The notes beneath the pieces are model-generated. The model saw only the letters and a program-made list of their open reading frames with translations. It searched no databases and was not told where the DNA came from. Source: Meghimatium bilineatum (taxonomy: Eukaryota > Mollusca > Gastropoda > Stylommatophora > Philomycidae). Taken from it: a stretch of DNA of 64,000 nucleotides. Positions 34,508 through 45,899 of this stretch are shown here, one piece after another (positions within the stretch are counted from its first letter, which is position 1; each line of letters starts with the position of its first letter). Where the stretch lies: NCBI GenBank assembly GCA_034231615.1, contig CM067298.1, positions 62,216,387-62,280,386 of the forward strand, read 5' to 3'. The translations under genes were made by a program, and so were the position numbers.

Positions 34508-34740
34508 CTTGTACTAAAACGGGACACTGGTGAGCTAATGTTACCAGTTTCCACTTTTGAAGATGTAACATCAGTGACTTTTCCAGCAACTTTCTGAAGA
34601 TTTAAGACAGGCATTTTCTTGTTTGGTGTCTTGCTAACAGATACTACTGTAGATTTTGTGCTGGGTTCAAGCTGAGTTTTGCTTTTGAGCATGGTTCTAG
34701 AATTTCTTGATGGTGTAGTCCTAGCTGCTGGTGTCATTGT
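34508..34740 (-). CDS. TOPBP1: TOPBP1 exon J: basic Ser/Thr-rich region after BRCT6
   Basis: Seventy-seven codons plus two bases (AG) of a split Arg codon. The product is rich in Thr, Ser, Lys and Pro, with 'TPAARTTPSRNSRT', 'VSVSKTPNKKMPVLNLQK' and 'NISSPVSRFST'. In TopBP1 this position begins the disordered region that contains the ATR-activating domain. The acceptor (CATCCATGAAG) has a weak pyrimidine tract, so the 5' border is less sure than the others; the donor is AAG/GTATGA. Phase 2 matches the single-base start of exon K. Confidence 0.8.
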
Positions 34741-35205
34741 CTTCATGGATGAGAAATAACAATGAAGTATCAGTTGCCAACTATTATGTCCCATTTAATG
34801 ACTATAATTTTTCATTTGAGAGTGGGATTAGCTCAGTCGTGTTTGCATTTGCTAATTATACAATCGTTCTGAGTACAAATCTAAAGGTTGTCACTCTTAT
34901 CTATACAAATATATATCTGACTAACACAGTTGGGGAGGTAAAAATTGGAAAAGCATTGCCTCTCTCACCTCAAAGAAAGCTGAGGTAGAATGGACTACTT
35001 TTGCATATGGTTTGAGACTATCCATAACTGTTTATTTCCCATATTATTAACTGTCATTTCCCATTAATGACTACCATTTACCATATTTTGAATGACATTT
35101 CCATTTATGAATTGTTTTATTCTGAGATACGTCTACTCCTGGAATTTTTCCAAATGCCACAGTAAAATCTCCAAGTGTTTATTAGTTATTGTTTTATTTC
35201 ATATC
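34741..35205. other. Intron between exons I and J, nothing recognised
   Basis: AT-rich, with loosely repeated CCATTT-type words between about 35040 and 35480, perhaps an old degenerate satellite. Confidence 0.4.
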
Positions 35206-35335
35206 TTCTTCTTCTGCATTCGTTCTCAAACTATAACGAAAGTGTTGAAAAATAGAAGAACGGAATGCGTTTACAGCACTGCTGCGAAATCTGCGCCTTT
35301 CGGCCTGACACATCCGACTTCAGCGTGTTATTTCA
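35206..35335 (-). repeat. S-A repeat, 3' half only
   Basis: Contains the tail TTCTTCTTCTGCATTCGTTC and the blocks to GACTTCAGCG on the plus strand; the head is missing, as expected for a 5'-truncated copy. Confidence 0.85.
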
Positions 35336-35759
35336 TATAAAGTCTACCATTTGTCTAGTAACAAATGTCAAGTTTTCAATAATGATAATTATATCCAATT
35401 TGCCAACAGTAATTTTCATTTACAAACGTCTGTGTCTCCATTAACGACTGCCATTTGCAATTTTCCCATTAGAGGATACCATTTTCATAGTACCAACTTA
35501 ATTTCATCATAGACTGATGTTTGGAATGTCTGTCATTTCCACAGCTATTTTCTATATGGTGACTATTGTTTTTATTTTCTTTTCTTTATTCCTTAGCAAT
35601 AATTTATACACAATCCAAAACAACTCTTAGACACATTATAACTCATTTTAAAAATCTTGATATTTGTCTCTTCTAAATTAACAAATAATTATTCATGCCT
35701 TAACTTAATTAGAATCCATATAAATAAATTGTACTTAAAAAGAAAAATCCATAACTAAC

Positions 35760-35828
35760 CAAGCTGAAGTTTGGGTTGTAGTTATGAGGAAACAGGCTTT
35801 CATCCACTCTGCAATTTTGCTCCTTGCA
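35760..35828 (-). CDS. TOPBP1: TOPBP1 exon I: end of BRCT6-like domain
   Basis: Twenty-three codons, CKEQNCRVDESLFPHNYNPN followed by FSL, completing BRCT6. The acceptor ATTATCTAG is preferred to the next AG because it restores the Cys at the start of the last helix and keeps phase 0. The donor is TTG/GTTAGT. The 'ES-(F/Y)PH-YNP' motif closes BRCT6 in vertebrate TopBP1 as well, so three independent exons agree on the orthology. Confidence 0.92.
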
Positions 35829-36097
35829 CTAGATAATTGAATTAAAATATATAAAACACTTCAAGCAAATACAGATGTACACAAATATTATATATCAAAT
35901 GATATATTCTTTCCAGAACATTGTCTTCATCATTAGAATATTAAAAATAATATAACATCTGAAGTTACAAAGTCACTTGTTTGCAATAAATTTATATATA
36001 TTTATGACATTCTTTTCAGAATGCTGTCTTCTCTAGTCCGACCAATGTCGAAGTACCTAACACAAAAAAGCCCATAGAGGCTAACTCCTTAAAGTAG

Positions 36098-36656
36098 AGA
36101 AAGGGCTTAGTTGAGCCAACTGAGGATGGAAACCAAGGTCATCCCTTATATCAAGTGGGACCATAGTCCTTGCCAAGCAAGCACAGATGCTGAAGCTGCA
36201 GAGAGGTGCACCAGCAATCATGCAACCCTGTAGTTAATATATCTTCACACAAACACAATTTTTAATTGTCATGGTGTTCATTCTGTGATGTTCCCCAGGT
36301 AGGACCTGCGTTGGAATCTGAACTTTGACAGACAACCCTTCTAAACATCATGCACTGAAATGCAGAGGGAGTTAGTAATAAAACGAAACTGAACTAGACA
36401 ACACCTTGCACCAGAAAGAGATTAGTATTTGCTGCATACAGGAAACCCACCTCAATGGAAAAAAACTACATAATATGAGGGTACCAATGTTTTAGACAGC
36501 AAAGATTGGAGGGAAGGTGGCATACTAACACTGGTCAAAAATAACATCAGTGCCACAGAAACTAAAACAGACAAGGAAGACGCAGAACACAAGATTATTC
36601 ACATAAAGAACAACACCTGTGAACTCCACATACTAAACTTTTACTGCCCAATTGTG
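36098..36656 (+). mobile_element. LINE-A copy A2, 5' part
   Basis: Leader and endonuclease start of a plus-strand LINE-A copy: 'CCIQETHLNGK' region at about 36430-36460 and 'CELHILNFYCP' at about 36615-36650. The sequence then jumps into a LINE-C insertion and resumes at about 37743. Many stops. Confidence 0.8.
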
Positions 36657-37742
36657 TCATGTGACGTATTCCTTCCAGAACGTTGTCTTCCCAATGAACT
36701 CTCTGAACCTCTCTCTGTCTTGGGCGATGTGGCTTGCATTTTCTAGCGATGTATTCATGTTATCTTTAATGTCGTCAGTCCATCGTCTTCTTGGTCTGCC
36801 CCTTCTCCTCTTCCCAGGTACTCTTCCCTCCATTATTTGTCTTTCTAAACAGTTATGTCTCTTTATATGACCAAACAGGCGTAGTTTTCTTTTTGTTATT
36901 GTGTTTAGTAACCAACACTCTGGAATATTCAGTGTGTTTATAATATCTGAGTTTCTGATTTTATCCTTCCATGATATTCTAAGTATCTTTCTGTAGCATT
37001 TCAGCTCGAAGGAGTTGATCTTCTTTGCCGCTGTTTTACTTAGAGTCCATGTTTCACAGCCGTATGTTGCAACCGGAAAAATAAAAGTTCGTAACATTAG
37101 CACTTTCGTTTCTATTTTGTTGTTTTTCCATATGTTTTTCAGCCGTGTTATTTTGCAATATGCCATTGCCAATCTCTTCCTTATTTCTGCCATGCAGTCT
37201 CCTGCACCGTTGATGTCTGCTCCTAAGTATTCAAATTTATCTACACATTCTATCTTGGTATTGTCAATTCTGATTTTTGGTTGTTGTGTTGTTATATCTG
37301 TTGACATGATTTTTGTTTTCTGCGTGTTTAAATACAAATTTTGTGCTTTGCTATATTTCTTTGTGTTCTTGATCAGTTGTTCCAATCCCTTTATATCGTG
37401 TGAAAGAAGTACTGTGTCGTCTGCGTAGCGTAGTTCCGGGATTAGGAATCCACCTATGTTTAAAGCGTGGTAGTCAGTGTTGTGTATGTCTTCTCTCACG
37501 TTCCTCATTATACTCTCAGCGTAGATGTTGAACAGATATGGGGAGAGTGTGCACCCTTGCCTTACTCCACTCTTGTACCTCAAACCATTCTGAGAGATCG
37601 TCCTCTAACTTCACTGCAGCCCTTTGATCTTGGTAAAGTTCCTCTATTAGATGAATCAGATGTCTTGGGAAACCCATGCTGTTCATTATCTCCCATAGTT
37701 GCTGGTGTTGGACGCAGTCGAACGCTTTTGAGTAATCTATTA
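36657..37742 (-). mobile_element. LINE-C, 5'-truncated copy nested in LINE-A
   Basis: A 308-residue open frame (36657-37583) starts at RT motif B, 'GVRQGCTLSPYLFNIYAESI', and holds motif C 'RYADDTVLLSHDIKG', 'YGCETWTLSKTAAKKINSFE', 'RRRGRPRRRWTDDIKDNMN' and the family terminus 'FIGKTTFWKEYVT'. Upstream to about 37742, motif A ('DYSKAFDCVQHQQLWEIMN') is present in a shifted frame, so there is one frameshift near 37585. 5' truncation and an uninterrupted frame suggest it is fairly young. Confidence 0.92.
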
Positions 37743-40560
37743 AACATGACCAGTATTAACATCTCCAACAAACACTTTCTGGCAGTGGGAGACTTTAATA
37801 GCCAACCTCAAAGCTGGGGACACAATAATTTAGACAGACAGAAGAGATAGAAAAATGGCAAGATGACAATAACATAATCCTTCTCAATAATCAAAGAAGT
37901 TGGCATAGCACCTCCAAAGAAAAAGGATAAGAGATAGAAAATTGGCATAGCACATCCAATGAAGGAAAAGGAGATAGAAATTTGGCAAGATGACAGACCA
38001 GACCTGGTATTCTGCACACAGAACTGGCTGGAATAGTGGAAAGAACAATAGGTGAACAACTCGGTGGCAGTGATCATTGCTCAGTCATCATCCAAGTGGA
38101 AAAAAACAATAATTACAAGATAAAATAAACCATGATGGAACTACAAGAAAGCAAATTGGCACATCTAAAAACAGAACAAATTTACTCACAAGAGACATAC
38201 AAGAAACAGGCAGAGATATCAACACAATTGTCAGGGAGTTTAATAAAGGAATACTTAAGGCAGGTAAGCAATAATACCAAGAGGAGCGAGGAAGAATTAG
38301 GTATGTACTATATTGGATCAACACACCCCAAAAACTACAGGTAGAACTAGCTAAAGCATGTAATATGGCAGAGATGCAACAATCACAACAGAACACATCA
38401 CACTACAAAAGATCAAAGCGAGGTTGACTAAAGAAAAGAAGCCGGAGAAGCTGAAGGGGAAAAAAAATAATTAAACTTTGAAATGAAAGGAAGAAAATTA
38501 TGGAAACTAACCGAGCACAAAAATGATAAAAGCAACTTTCAACAACAAATTACATTGGAAGATACAGTCTACACTGGCAAGCAAGCAGCAGACATGCTTG
38601 TAGAATCCTATAGAAAAGAATATATTGAAATTATACCTAGAATCTGATTAGCAATTGGTGCCAGAACAAGCTAGATTTAGAGAGTGCAACAGTACAGAAA
38701 AAACAAATATCACTCCTGTTCTAGATCATTGAAGATGCATTTCAGGAAAAGAAGAAAGCTTTCACTCTATGGATAGATCTCTAAAAGTTTTTGACAAGGT
38801 ATAGAAAGATGTACAGAGTAAAGCTGCAAAGGAACAGAATCAGGGGTAACATGAGTAAGTGGATACAATCCTTCCTACACAATCGGAAAGCAGGAGTCAC
38901 TATGGAAGGTCACAACAGCAAAAAAAGTTCAAAATCATGGAGTTCCTCAAGGCTCAGTACTGTCTTCAACTATTTCTTGTATTCATAAATGACAGAATCT
39001 GTGAACTACCTCAAAATGTAAGAGCTGTCACTTATGCTAATGACTTGGTGGTATGGTGTGTAAAAGAACATCTAAAGATCGCCAACAAGAAAATACAAAA
39101 GTAGCAAACAACATAGCAGCATTGGCAGAAAAATGGTTAGTAAAGATCAATGCTGAAATATCCTCAACAACAGTCTTCATGTTCTCAAATAAGGACAAAC
39201 AGGAGAGTAAAACTTGGAAATATACATATCCAAAGAGGAGCCGTTGTACCTGGTCAAAGCACTAGATAAGAGATTGACATGGATGTCTCACACTGAAAAA
39301 ATAGAGGCAAAAGCAAGAAAGAAACTTGCCATCCTGAGGAAATTGCAGTAACAAGCTTGGAGCCAATGAAGCAACTTTAAGAAAGGTATATCACAGGTGT
39401 CATAAATACCTCTCTAATAAATAAAGTGGAAACAAATTACAGGCAAAACCCCCTTACCACACAGGCGGAACACTATAATCATGATCAGTGCAGAAAAGTA
39501 CAAGAGCATGCCAGTACACCCAATGAAGACCAGATTTGGTAACCGTGACAGTGAATAGCTGAAAGGAAGCAGCATTATGCACCGATTCAAAAAGAGGAGG
39601 CAGAGGTGAACTACCAGAAATAACAAAATAAAATAATTCCCAGTTCCGTGAGAGCAATATCAAAATCTCACAATCAGAATCATAATAAACAACACTTACA
39701 TTATGAAAGAGCTGAACACCCTCCAAAAGAAAACAATGGTATGCAACATGATTCAAGATACTGTATGTACTGCAGAGATGTATGGATAAAAGTAAATATT
39801 GATGGATCAGTAACCAAAGCCGTCAAGAACAGGGGTGCTAGTGTTCATAAAATATCCAGAGAAAGAAAATGAATCCACATGTTCACCAACAGAGATCTCC
39901 TGCACCAACCACTCTGTGGAAGAACAAGCCCTAAGCATTGCTGCTGAAATAATTAAAAACACAACAAGCCAATGTCAACAGACAGTGTTTCTTACTGATT
40001 CAATGTCTGTCCTACAAGCTCTTGACAGTGATAAACTGCCAGACCTGAAGGAAGTCATACAAAGAAGGGTAGGACTACAGTGAATTACATTCTATCGTAG
40101 CATAACAGGAAATGAAAAGACAGATGTGCTAGCAAAAGATGGAGCAACAAAGGAACACAAAAAAACAAGAAAACATCTACCAGAAAAAGAGGAATCTCAT
40201 CAAAACTATTAGAAAAGTCGACCACCAAAAAGACAACTATCACTAATTTGACATAGCGGAGCAAGTTATAATCAATTGTATCAGAATTGGCCACAACTGA
40301 CTAAACAGCCACTTAAATAAACTAAGACTGGTTTCATCACCTTTGTGTCCATGTGGACAGACAGCACAGACTGCATAACATATCCTGCAAGACAACTACA
40401 CTAAACCAGTTGAGGGAGGAGCACTGGCCCACAGAGACAGGCATCCACATAAACTGTATGGGAGACTTGAGGAGCTTTCAAATACAGCAGCATTTATAAC
40501 AAAACTTGACTTGTAGTGCAGACATGTTAAACTGTGAATGAGGAGAAGATGAAGAAAAGT
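37743..40560 (+). mobile_element. LINE-A copy A2, 3' part
   Basis: Resumes exactly in the endonuclease with 'FLAVGDFNSQPQSWGHNN', followed by decayed RT (for example 'VPEQARFRECNSTE'-like at 38650-38690, motif B 'HGVPQGSVLS'-like at 38935, 'TYANDLVVW' at about 39030) and RNase H ('VNIDGSVTKAVKNRG' at 39795, 'VFLTDSMSVLQALDSDKL' at 39985-40040, 'TGNEKTDVLAKDGA' at about 40105). Ends near 40560 in an AAGATGAAGAAAAG tail. Many frame breaks and a short internal duplication at 37880-38000. Confidence 0.85.
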
Positions 40561-40904
40561 CAGAATGTCTTTACTGGAGAATGTTATGTGAATCCATGTG
40601 GAGAATGTAATTGAGAATGTTTACAGTATAGAGAAAAATATTAGAGGGTTGCACTTAGTTCAATGAAGCACAGCAGCCAAAGACCAAAGATATGTTTACA
40701 GTAGAGAACATATTACTAGTCTGCCTCTTTCAATTGCATAAGGAGATCAAAGAGAAGTGTGACAGCAATCTAGTTGTTCAAATCAGCAGATAAATGGATG
40801 TTGAAAACTTTCACTTGGAGAAGTAGGTCACCTGACTGTTGATCAGCACCTCATTCAAGAAGGCAAAACATCCCAACGATACAAATGGGAGGGAAAAATT
40901 ATAA

Positions 40905-41560
40905 GATGAACAATATTGTCCATGTTTCTGAGCCATACATTAATATAGAATAGATATAGCATTTTATAATTCTCATTTTTAGCTTGTTTGTAATTTGTTT
41001 AGATGTTAATATTTTCCTCATGTCATTGGAAGCACTTTTAGCCATTCCTATTCTTTTAACTTCTGTTTCATATCTGCTATCATTTGTGCTTATGTATCCA
41101 AGATATTGAAAATGTTCTTCTGTGACTTTGCTCATTATCATGGTTTTTGTTTTTTGGATGTTTATATTCAGTCCATATTCTTTACTTGATTATCGACTTG
41201 ATCTATTAGTCTTTGTAATTCATGTTCACTTTCTGCTAAAAGAACAGCGTCATCTGCATATCTCAGGTTGTTTATTTTTTCCCACTGATCTTGAGTCCTG
41301 GTATTCCTTCTATGTGTTTAAAGATATTCTCTGTGCAGATATTAAATAGACTGGATGATAAAATACATCCTTGTCTTATTCCTCTTCTAATTTCTATGTA
41401 TGGTGAGTAGTTATTTTCATACCTTATTGAGTCTGTTCCCAATATATATTTCTAATCAGTCTTGATGTCCATCTATGTCTATTTCTTGGACATTTGATTA
41501 ATTTTTCATGTGGGACAATGTTTACTTGTTGAAATATATGTTTCACTAAAAACCTGGTAA
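40905..41560 (-). mobile_element. LINE-D relic: RT core
   Basis: Minus strand reads 'CPRNRHRWTSRLIRNI'-like sequence, motif B 'GIRQGCILSSSLFNICTENI', motif C 'LRYADDAVLLAESEHELQRL', then the 80-residue frame 'VTEEHFQYLGYISTNDSRYE' to 'CYIYSILMYGSETWT'. Frames are broken between these. The 5' side of the relic reaches within about 20-40 bases of the donor of TOPBP1 exon H. Confidence 0.8.
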
Positions 41561-41578
41561 TTGCAATAATATACTCAC

Positions 41579-41662
41579 AGCAAACAACCAGTATGGTGAG
41601 ACAATGGTTTTACTTTCATCTCTAGCCTTCCTAAACTCTTTATTTGTATCATTAGGTCTGCC
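41579..41662 (-). CDS. TOPBP1: TOPBP1 exon H: middle of BRCT6-like domain
   Basis: Twenty-eight codons: GRPNDTNKEFRKARDESKTI followed by 'VSPYWLFA'. The 'GRPNDTN-E' loop is shared with vertebrate TopBP1 BRCT6, and the Trp of 'YWLFA' is the invariant BRCT tryptophan of helix 3. The acceptor is GTATGCAG and the donor is GCT/GTGAGT, phase 0 at both ends. A LINE-D relic starts within about 40 bases downstream of the donor. Confidence 0.93.
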
Positions 41663-41742
41663 CTGCATACAACAGAAAGTTAATAAAAGTGTATTAAATT
41701 CTACATCAAACATGTTCATAAAATGGCAGCAATATAGTTTAA

Positions 41743-42836
41743 CCTTTACGAATCTGCGGACGCAATATTGCGCCTATGAGCACAGCTCCATTGTGCCTGC
41801 GGGCGCAATCCCGCTACATAGGACATCGCCCGATTCCTGAGTACGGAACTTCACGAAGTAATGATCCCGTGACGTATAAAACCTGCCAAACGAAGCTAGA
41901 AATGCGTCACAGTTTAAAGTCAAATTCCTTTACACATTACGATTGCAAGAAGAGAGAAAGCCGGCTTGTTTTGTCAACGAATTTCTAGAGCGACATTGGC
42001 CATTTTTTAGCCATATTTTACTATCAAATTCAGTACCACGTGGCATGGCTAAGTGATCATGAATACATGTTTTAATTGTTGTTTTTTGTGTTTAATATGT
42101 TGTTATTTGATAAGTATGTTTGTTTATTTGTTAAAAAACACAAAAATAATATGTATCAGGGGTGCCACGTGTGTGCATAGACAATAATTACGCTGCGTGT
42201 CGGGCTAGACGTAGTGTTTACCGGACGGACGTTATATGCGATTTCTTATACACTACATGTTTTAATTGTTGTTTTTTGCGTTTAATATGTTGTTATTTGA
42301 TAAGAATGTTTGTGTATCAAAAACACAAAATTAATATGTATCAGGGGTGCCACGTGTGTGCATAGACAATAATTACGCAGCGTGTCGGGCTAGGCCTAGT
42401 GTTTACCGGACGGACGTTATATGCGATTTCTTCACGTTTTATTAGTTTTTTTAGTTCATATTATATTAGTTTTGATATAAAACAATATATATACAATAAG
42501 TATAGGTATTTATGAGGATTTTATCAATGTTTCCACGCATTGCTCAAGTATTAGGGTTGTCAAGAAGTTATATGTGCGATTTGAAAATGGCGTTTTGCGA
42601 TTTTTAACCCCCGAATTTTCAACTTCACAACTATCATATCATACATACAACAAAAAAAACATGACTATATTCACTATTCACTCCTTTATTTAGATTTGCA
42701 AAAAATATTTTGATATCTTTTAAAACAAAAAAGTTATCACGTTTTCAAAATACCCACCATCAATAATGCAAATTTTCAAAAAAAGATTTCAGGCCCAATG
42801 GGATGTTTCTTAATTTTTAATTCAGGGCCCTAAAGG
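41743..42836. mobile_element. piggyBac-like non-autonomous element, 1094 bp
   Basis: Bounded by TTAA (41739-41742 and 42837-42840); ends CCTTTACGAATCTGCGG and, inverted, CCTTTAGGGCCCTG. TTAA targets with CC-starting termini are characteristic of piggyBac. A palindromic subterminal block CGCAATATTGCG occurs near 41761. Contains a tandem duplication of about 180 bp. No transposase ORF. Confidence 0.82.
42064..42432 (+). repeat. 190-bp period tandem duplication in piggyBac-like element
   Basis: The block from TACATGTTTTAATTGTTGTT to GACGTTATATGCGATTTCTT occurs at 42064-42247 and again at 42254-42432 with few differences, mainly a 10-base indel. Confidence 0.88.
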
Positions 42837-42840
42837 TTAA

Positions 42841-43204
42841 AGAAGACAAAAATAAAAGCTGTTAAATAAAAATTGTTGCTGAGTGATAAAATGGGAAGGA
42901 TTTCAGTTTTTGAGAAGATATCAGTTATTTTAACTTTCTACAATACAAATCTGTATAAAGTAAGAAAACAATCAACTCTCATTCTTGGCTGGAATATTAC
43001 AGACAATACTGAAGAAGAAAATGAACCAATACTTAAATAAACAAGACATGATGATGATAAAACTTTGAGGAAACATATGTCTGTTCTATATGCCATAAGG
43101 TGTTTTACTTTCAACTCCAGATTGTTGATTCTCTGGCACTCTTTTTAATGGAGAATTTTTTTTCCAGGGTGTTTTTAAGTCCTAGATGATTTATAGGTGT
43201 ATGT
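42841..43204. other. Intron, nothing recognised
   Basis: No supported feature between the piggyBac-like element and S-C. Confidence 0.5.
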
Positions 43205-44510
43205 TTGTTTTGCGTTCGCTCCATTGTACCAGCACAGATACCCGTGCGATTTCCGCCGGGAGCGTGATTACGTGTGCCGTTATTCGCCTTGTAGGCCTAG
43301 CACATCCGATTTCGGCATGCCTTGTCAATTCGGGTGGGCTACCCTAGCCTGTTACAGCCTTCCTATCTGTCGCTAGGCAGCAAGTGTGTACTGACTCTAC
43401 ACCGAGACGGTTTGTCCTTCACGTCTGTCTTGCACGAGGTGTTCCGCAGCCAGAGAACTTGCCTCATGTAATTAGACGTATTGTGCCCGTGCTCATCGGG
43501 TACGGAACCTCTTCTCGTCCTCAAGCCTGGTTCCGGTTTAGGAAGAGTTTGACAGAAGAGTTGGGCTAGGGCTCGTTTGTCTTCTTAGCCGAAGCGTTGC
43601 TCACCAACGTCGTGAACCCCTCATCCAAGTCTGAATCTGTACACATATTTATGAGCGTTAGGGACTTGCGTACTGTTCTAATGCTGAACAGTGCTTGTCA
43701 CCTTGGACTGCTATGCCTGTGCCCATCGGGTACTGAACCTTTTCTCTCCGCGAGCATGCTTCCAGTATAGGAAAAACTAGACAGTAGAGTTGGGCCTAGG
43801 CTGGGATAACCGATAACTAGAAACCTGTCTCGAGCAAACAGCGCTTTAGTTCCAATTTCTTTGAACCATTTACCATGTTCTTTGCACATGACGCTGCCCT
43901 CTAGCTATGCATCTTTCTCAGTGTACTCATTGTGTTTTTATTTTTATTGGGACATCTGCCTGCTACATAATGACTACAATGGCTGACCCTTCACTGCTTC
44001 TACCAAACTTATTAGCTTCACTGTGTGTCGACAGTGTTGCTGCATGTGTTGGCACAGAGGTGTCTGGGATATTTCCTGTCTTTTTGCGGTCAAATCTCTT
44101 TCCATCTGTTACCTCCACATTCACAGACACGATCCCCAAAAAGTTTAGCCAGAATCAGCACGGGCCGCTGTATTTCTATTACCAGAGTGTGCGCCATGAG
44201 CAGGTACTTTTGGGATCTTGGTTATCTGTTAACCCTGGGTCCGCCAAGAGCAATGCGTTCCCTTTGCACCCCTTTATAGGTGTAGGAGTACAAATTGGGC
44301 AGTCTTCTACTCTGGAGTGAACTTTGTCATGACTTTCTTACAATCTTGCAGTATCTGCAGATAAGTGTTGATCTTGCCAATGTGTTGAGTAGTAGAGTGA
44401 GAGGCCTGACAAACAAACTTTTTTTTATAAGAAACAGCATTGAAAAACAAAATCAATCAGAATTACCGGGTATGATTGATTGCCAATGACTTCTTACAAC
44501 CTCAAAAGCA
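43205..44510 (-). repeat. S-C long non-coding repeat, best copy
   Basis: About 1.3 kb. Its minus-strand 3' end (GGCATGCCGAAATCGGATGT ... GAGCGAACGCAAAAC) resembles the S-A and S-B tails. The rest shares blocks with 1404-2090 and 16823-18000, for example CCCATCGGGTACTGAACCTT and GGATCTTGGTTATCTGTTAA. Plus-strand frames up to 137 residues are present but do not resemble known proteins, and the other copies do not keep them open, so I treat it as non-coding. Confidence 0.75.
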
Positions 44511-45059
44511 CTTCTCTCGCCAAGACCAGATAAATAACACACCCTCTATGGAATAAATTAAGAGTTCACAAACACATGCATATAACACACAATAACATTA
44601 GGCTAAAGGCATGAACATATGGTCTGCTGGATCAGCAACCAACCAACAAAAATGAAATGGTTGATTTCATCCCAGCAGTCCAAGCATATGACTCAAGCTG
44701 TTTCATCAAATCTGTGATTTATAAAAGTGAAGCTCATATTGATTCTTACTCCATTAGTCAGACAAGCCTAGAAAGATAAAGCAATGTCCTGACCAGTGTG
44801 GTGCCTTTCATGACATGCAATTCACAAATTTTTGGATCCTGGAAAACTGATTAAAACCTATTTGACTAAAGAGTACCACTTTAGATGCTCAATTCTGTTT
44901 GATTTGCTTGTACTGCAGTTCCAACTAAAATTATAAATTATCCCTGATATATAATAATGTGTCCTATTTCAGCTAGGAATTGTCTATACTGGGATTTAAA
45001 TTTAGTGCTTGAATCCAGTACACTAAAAACTTAATTTTGCCCACTGCATATAAGCATAC
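44511..45059. other. Intron after exon G, nothing recognised
   Basis: No repeat or coding feature recognised. Words at 44540-44640 (TTCACAAACACATGCATATA, AACCAACCAAC) recur at 33190-33265, perhaps an unnamed old repeat. Confidence 0.45.
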
Positions 45060-45203
45060 CTGGAAGACAAAGTGCGTGACGTGTGGTCCATTATGCCATG
45101 AGTAGTTGCCTCCGAGTTCTACAACAATACCATTGTACTGCTCATGATTGTGTCCCAACTTTTTAGCAACTGCAATGACAACTCCATGAAGAGGTGCCAG
45201 GTC
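45060..45203 (-). CDS. TOPBP1: TOPBP1 exon G: first half of BRCT6-like domain
   Basis: Forty-eight codons, phase 0 to phase 0, with acceptor CTACATCAG and donor CAG/GTATGC. The product has 'LHGVVIAVAKKLG' (first beta strand and turn), 'LNGI'-like 'YNGIVVELGGNYSW' (helix 1, the Gly-Gly turn and strand 2), and 'VTHFVFQ' (strand 3). These are the canonical BRCT core elements in order, and the segment matches the equivalent exon of vertebrate TopBP1 closely by eye. Together with exons H and I it makes a full BRCT domain of about 95 residues. Confidence 0.93.
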
Positions 45204-45307
45204 CTGATGTAGAGAAAACAAAATATTCATATGAGAAAATGTTAAGTCATTTAATCTTTCATTTTATAGTTAGTCTTCAGATTCATCTTTAGGATCATCA
45301 TGAATGA

Positions 45308-45587
45308 CCACCCGTGTGGTGCTGGGGCCCGAAAGGGGAGCAAAGAATAGCAACACTGTTTACCTTCCATGCATGTCGTAAAAGGCGACTAAGAAGGTTA
45401 TGGGATGGAGTTGGCTGCCCCATCCCATATAGGGTCAGTGACCCAAAGCCATGCTGAAGTCGGATGTGTCAGGCAGAAAGGCGCAGATATCACAGCAATG
45501 CTGTAAACCATGACACAACGCATTTCGTTCTCCGGACTACATCCTGCTAATCTGCAGGAGTTTGAAAACGAACACAAAGAAGAAGAT
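45308..45587 (+). repeat. S-A repeat, full length
   Basis: Starts GTGTGGTGCTGGGGCCCGAA and ends AACGAACACAAAGAAGAAG. It is directly followed by a second, older copy in the same orientation. Confidence 0.9.
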
Positions 45588-45619
45588 CATGGGTGATGAA
45601 AATTGGCTAAGCAGTCATC

Positions 45620-45895
45620 CATGTGTTCGGGCTTGAAAGGGGAGCAAAGAATAGCAACATTATTTTTTATTTCTATGCATGTAGTAAAAGGTGACTATGA
45701 AGGTTATGGGGTGAAGTTGGTTGTCCTGTCTCATATAAGATCAAAGTGACTCAAAAGGCATACTGAAATCGAATGTATCAGGATGGAAGGTGCAGATATT
45801 TCAGGAAAGCTGTAAACCATGACATAACACACTCCTCTCTCAGGACTACATCTTTCTAATCTGCAGAAGTTTTAAGAAGAAATGCAGAAGACAAA
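45620..45895 (+). repeat. S-A repeat, older copy in tandem
   Basis: Same block order as the preceding copy but clearly more diverged (GCTTGAAAGGGGAGCAAAGA at the head, GAAATGCAGAAG at the tail). Confidence 0.85.
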
Positions 45896-45899
45896 GCAG

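Noticed and set aside
37467..37850. 127-codon plus-strand ORF
   Set aside because: Crosses the LINE-C/LINE-A junction; only its end (FLAVGDFNSQPQSWG) is real and belongs to LINE-A.
42064..42432. Considered as a CRISPR-like or LTR repeat pair
   Set aside because: Only two adjacent 180-bp units inside a TTAA-bounded element; no spacers, no LTR features, and the genome is eukaryotic.
43907..44320. 137-codon plus-strand ORF
   Set aside because: Lies within S-C; the corresponding stretch at 16823-18000 does not keep it open, and no motif is recognised.
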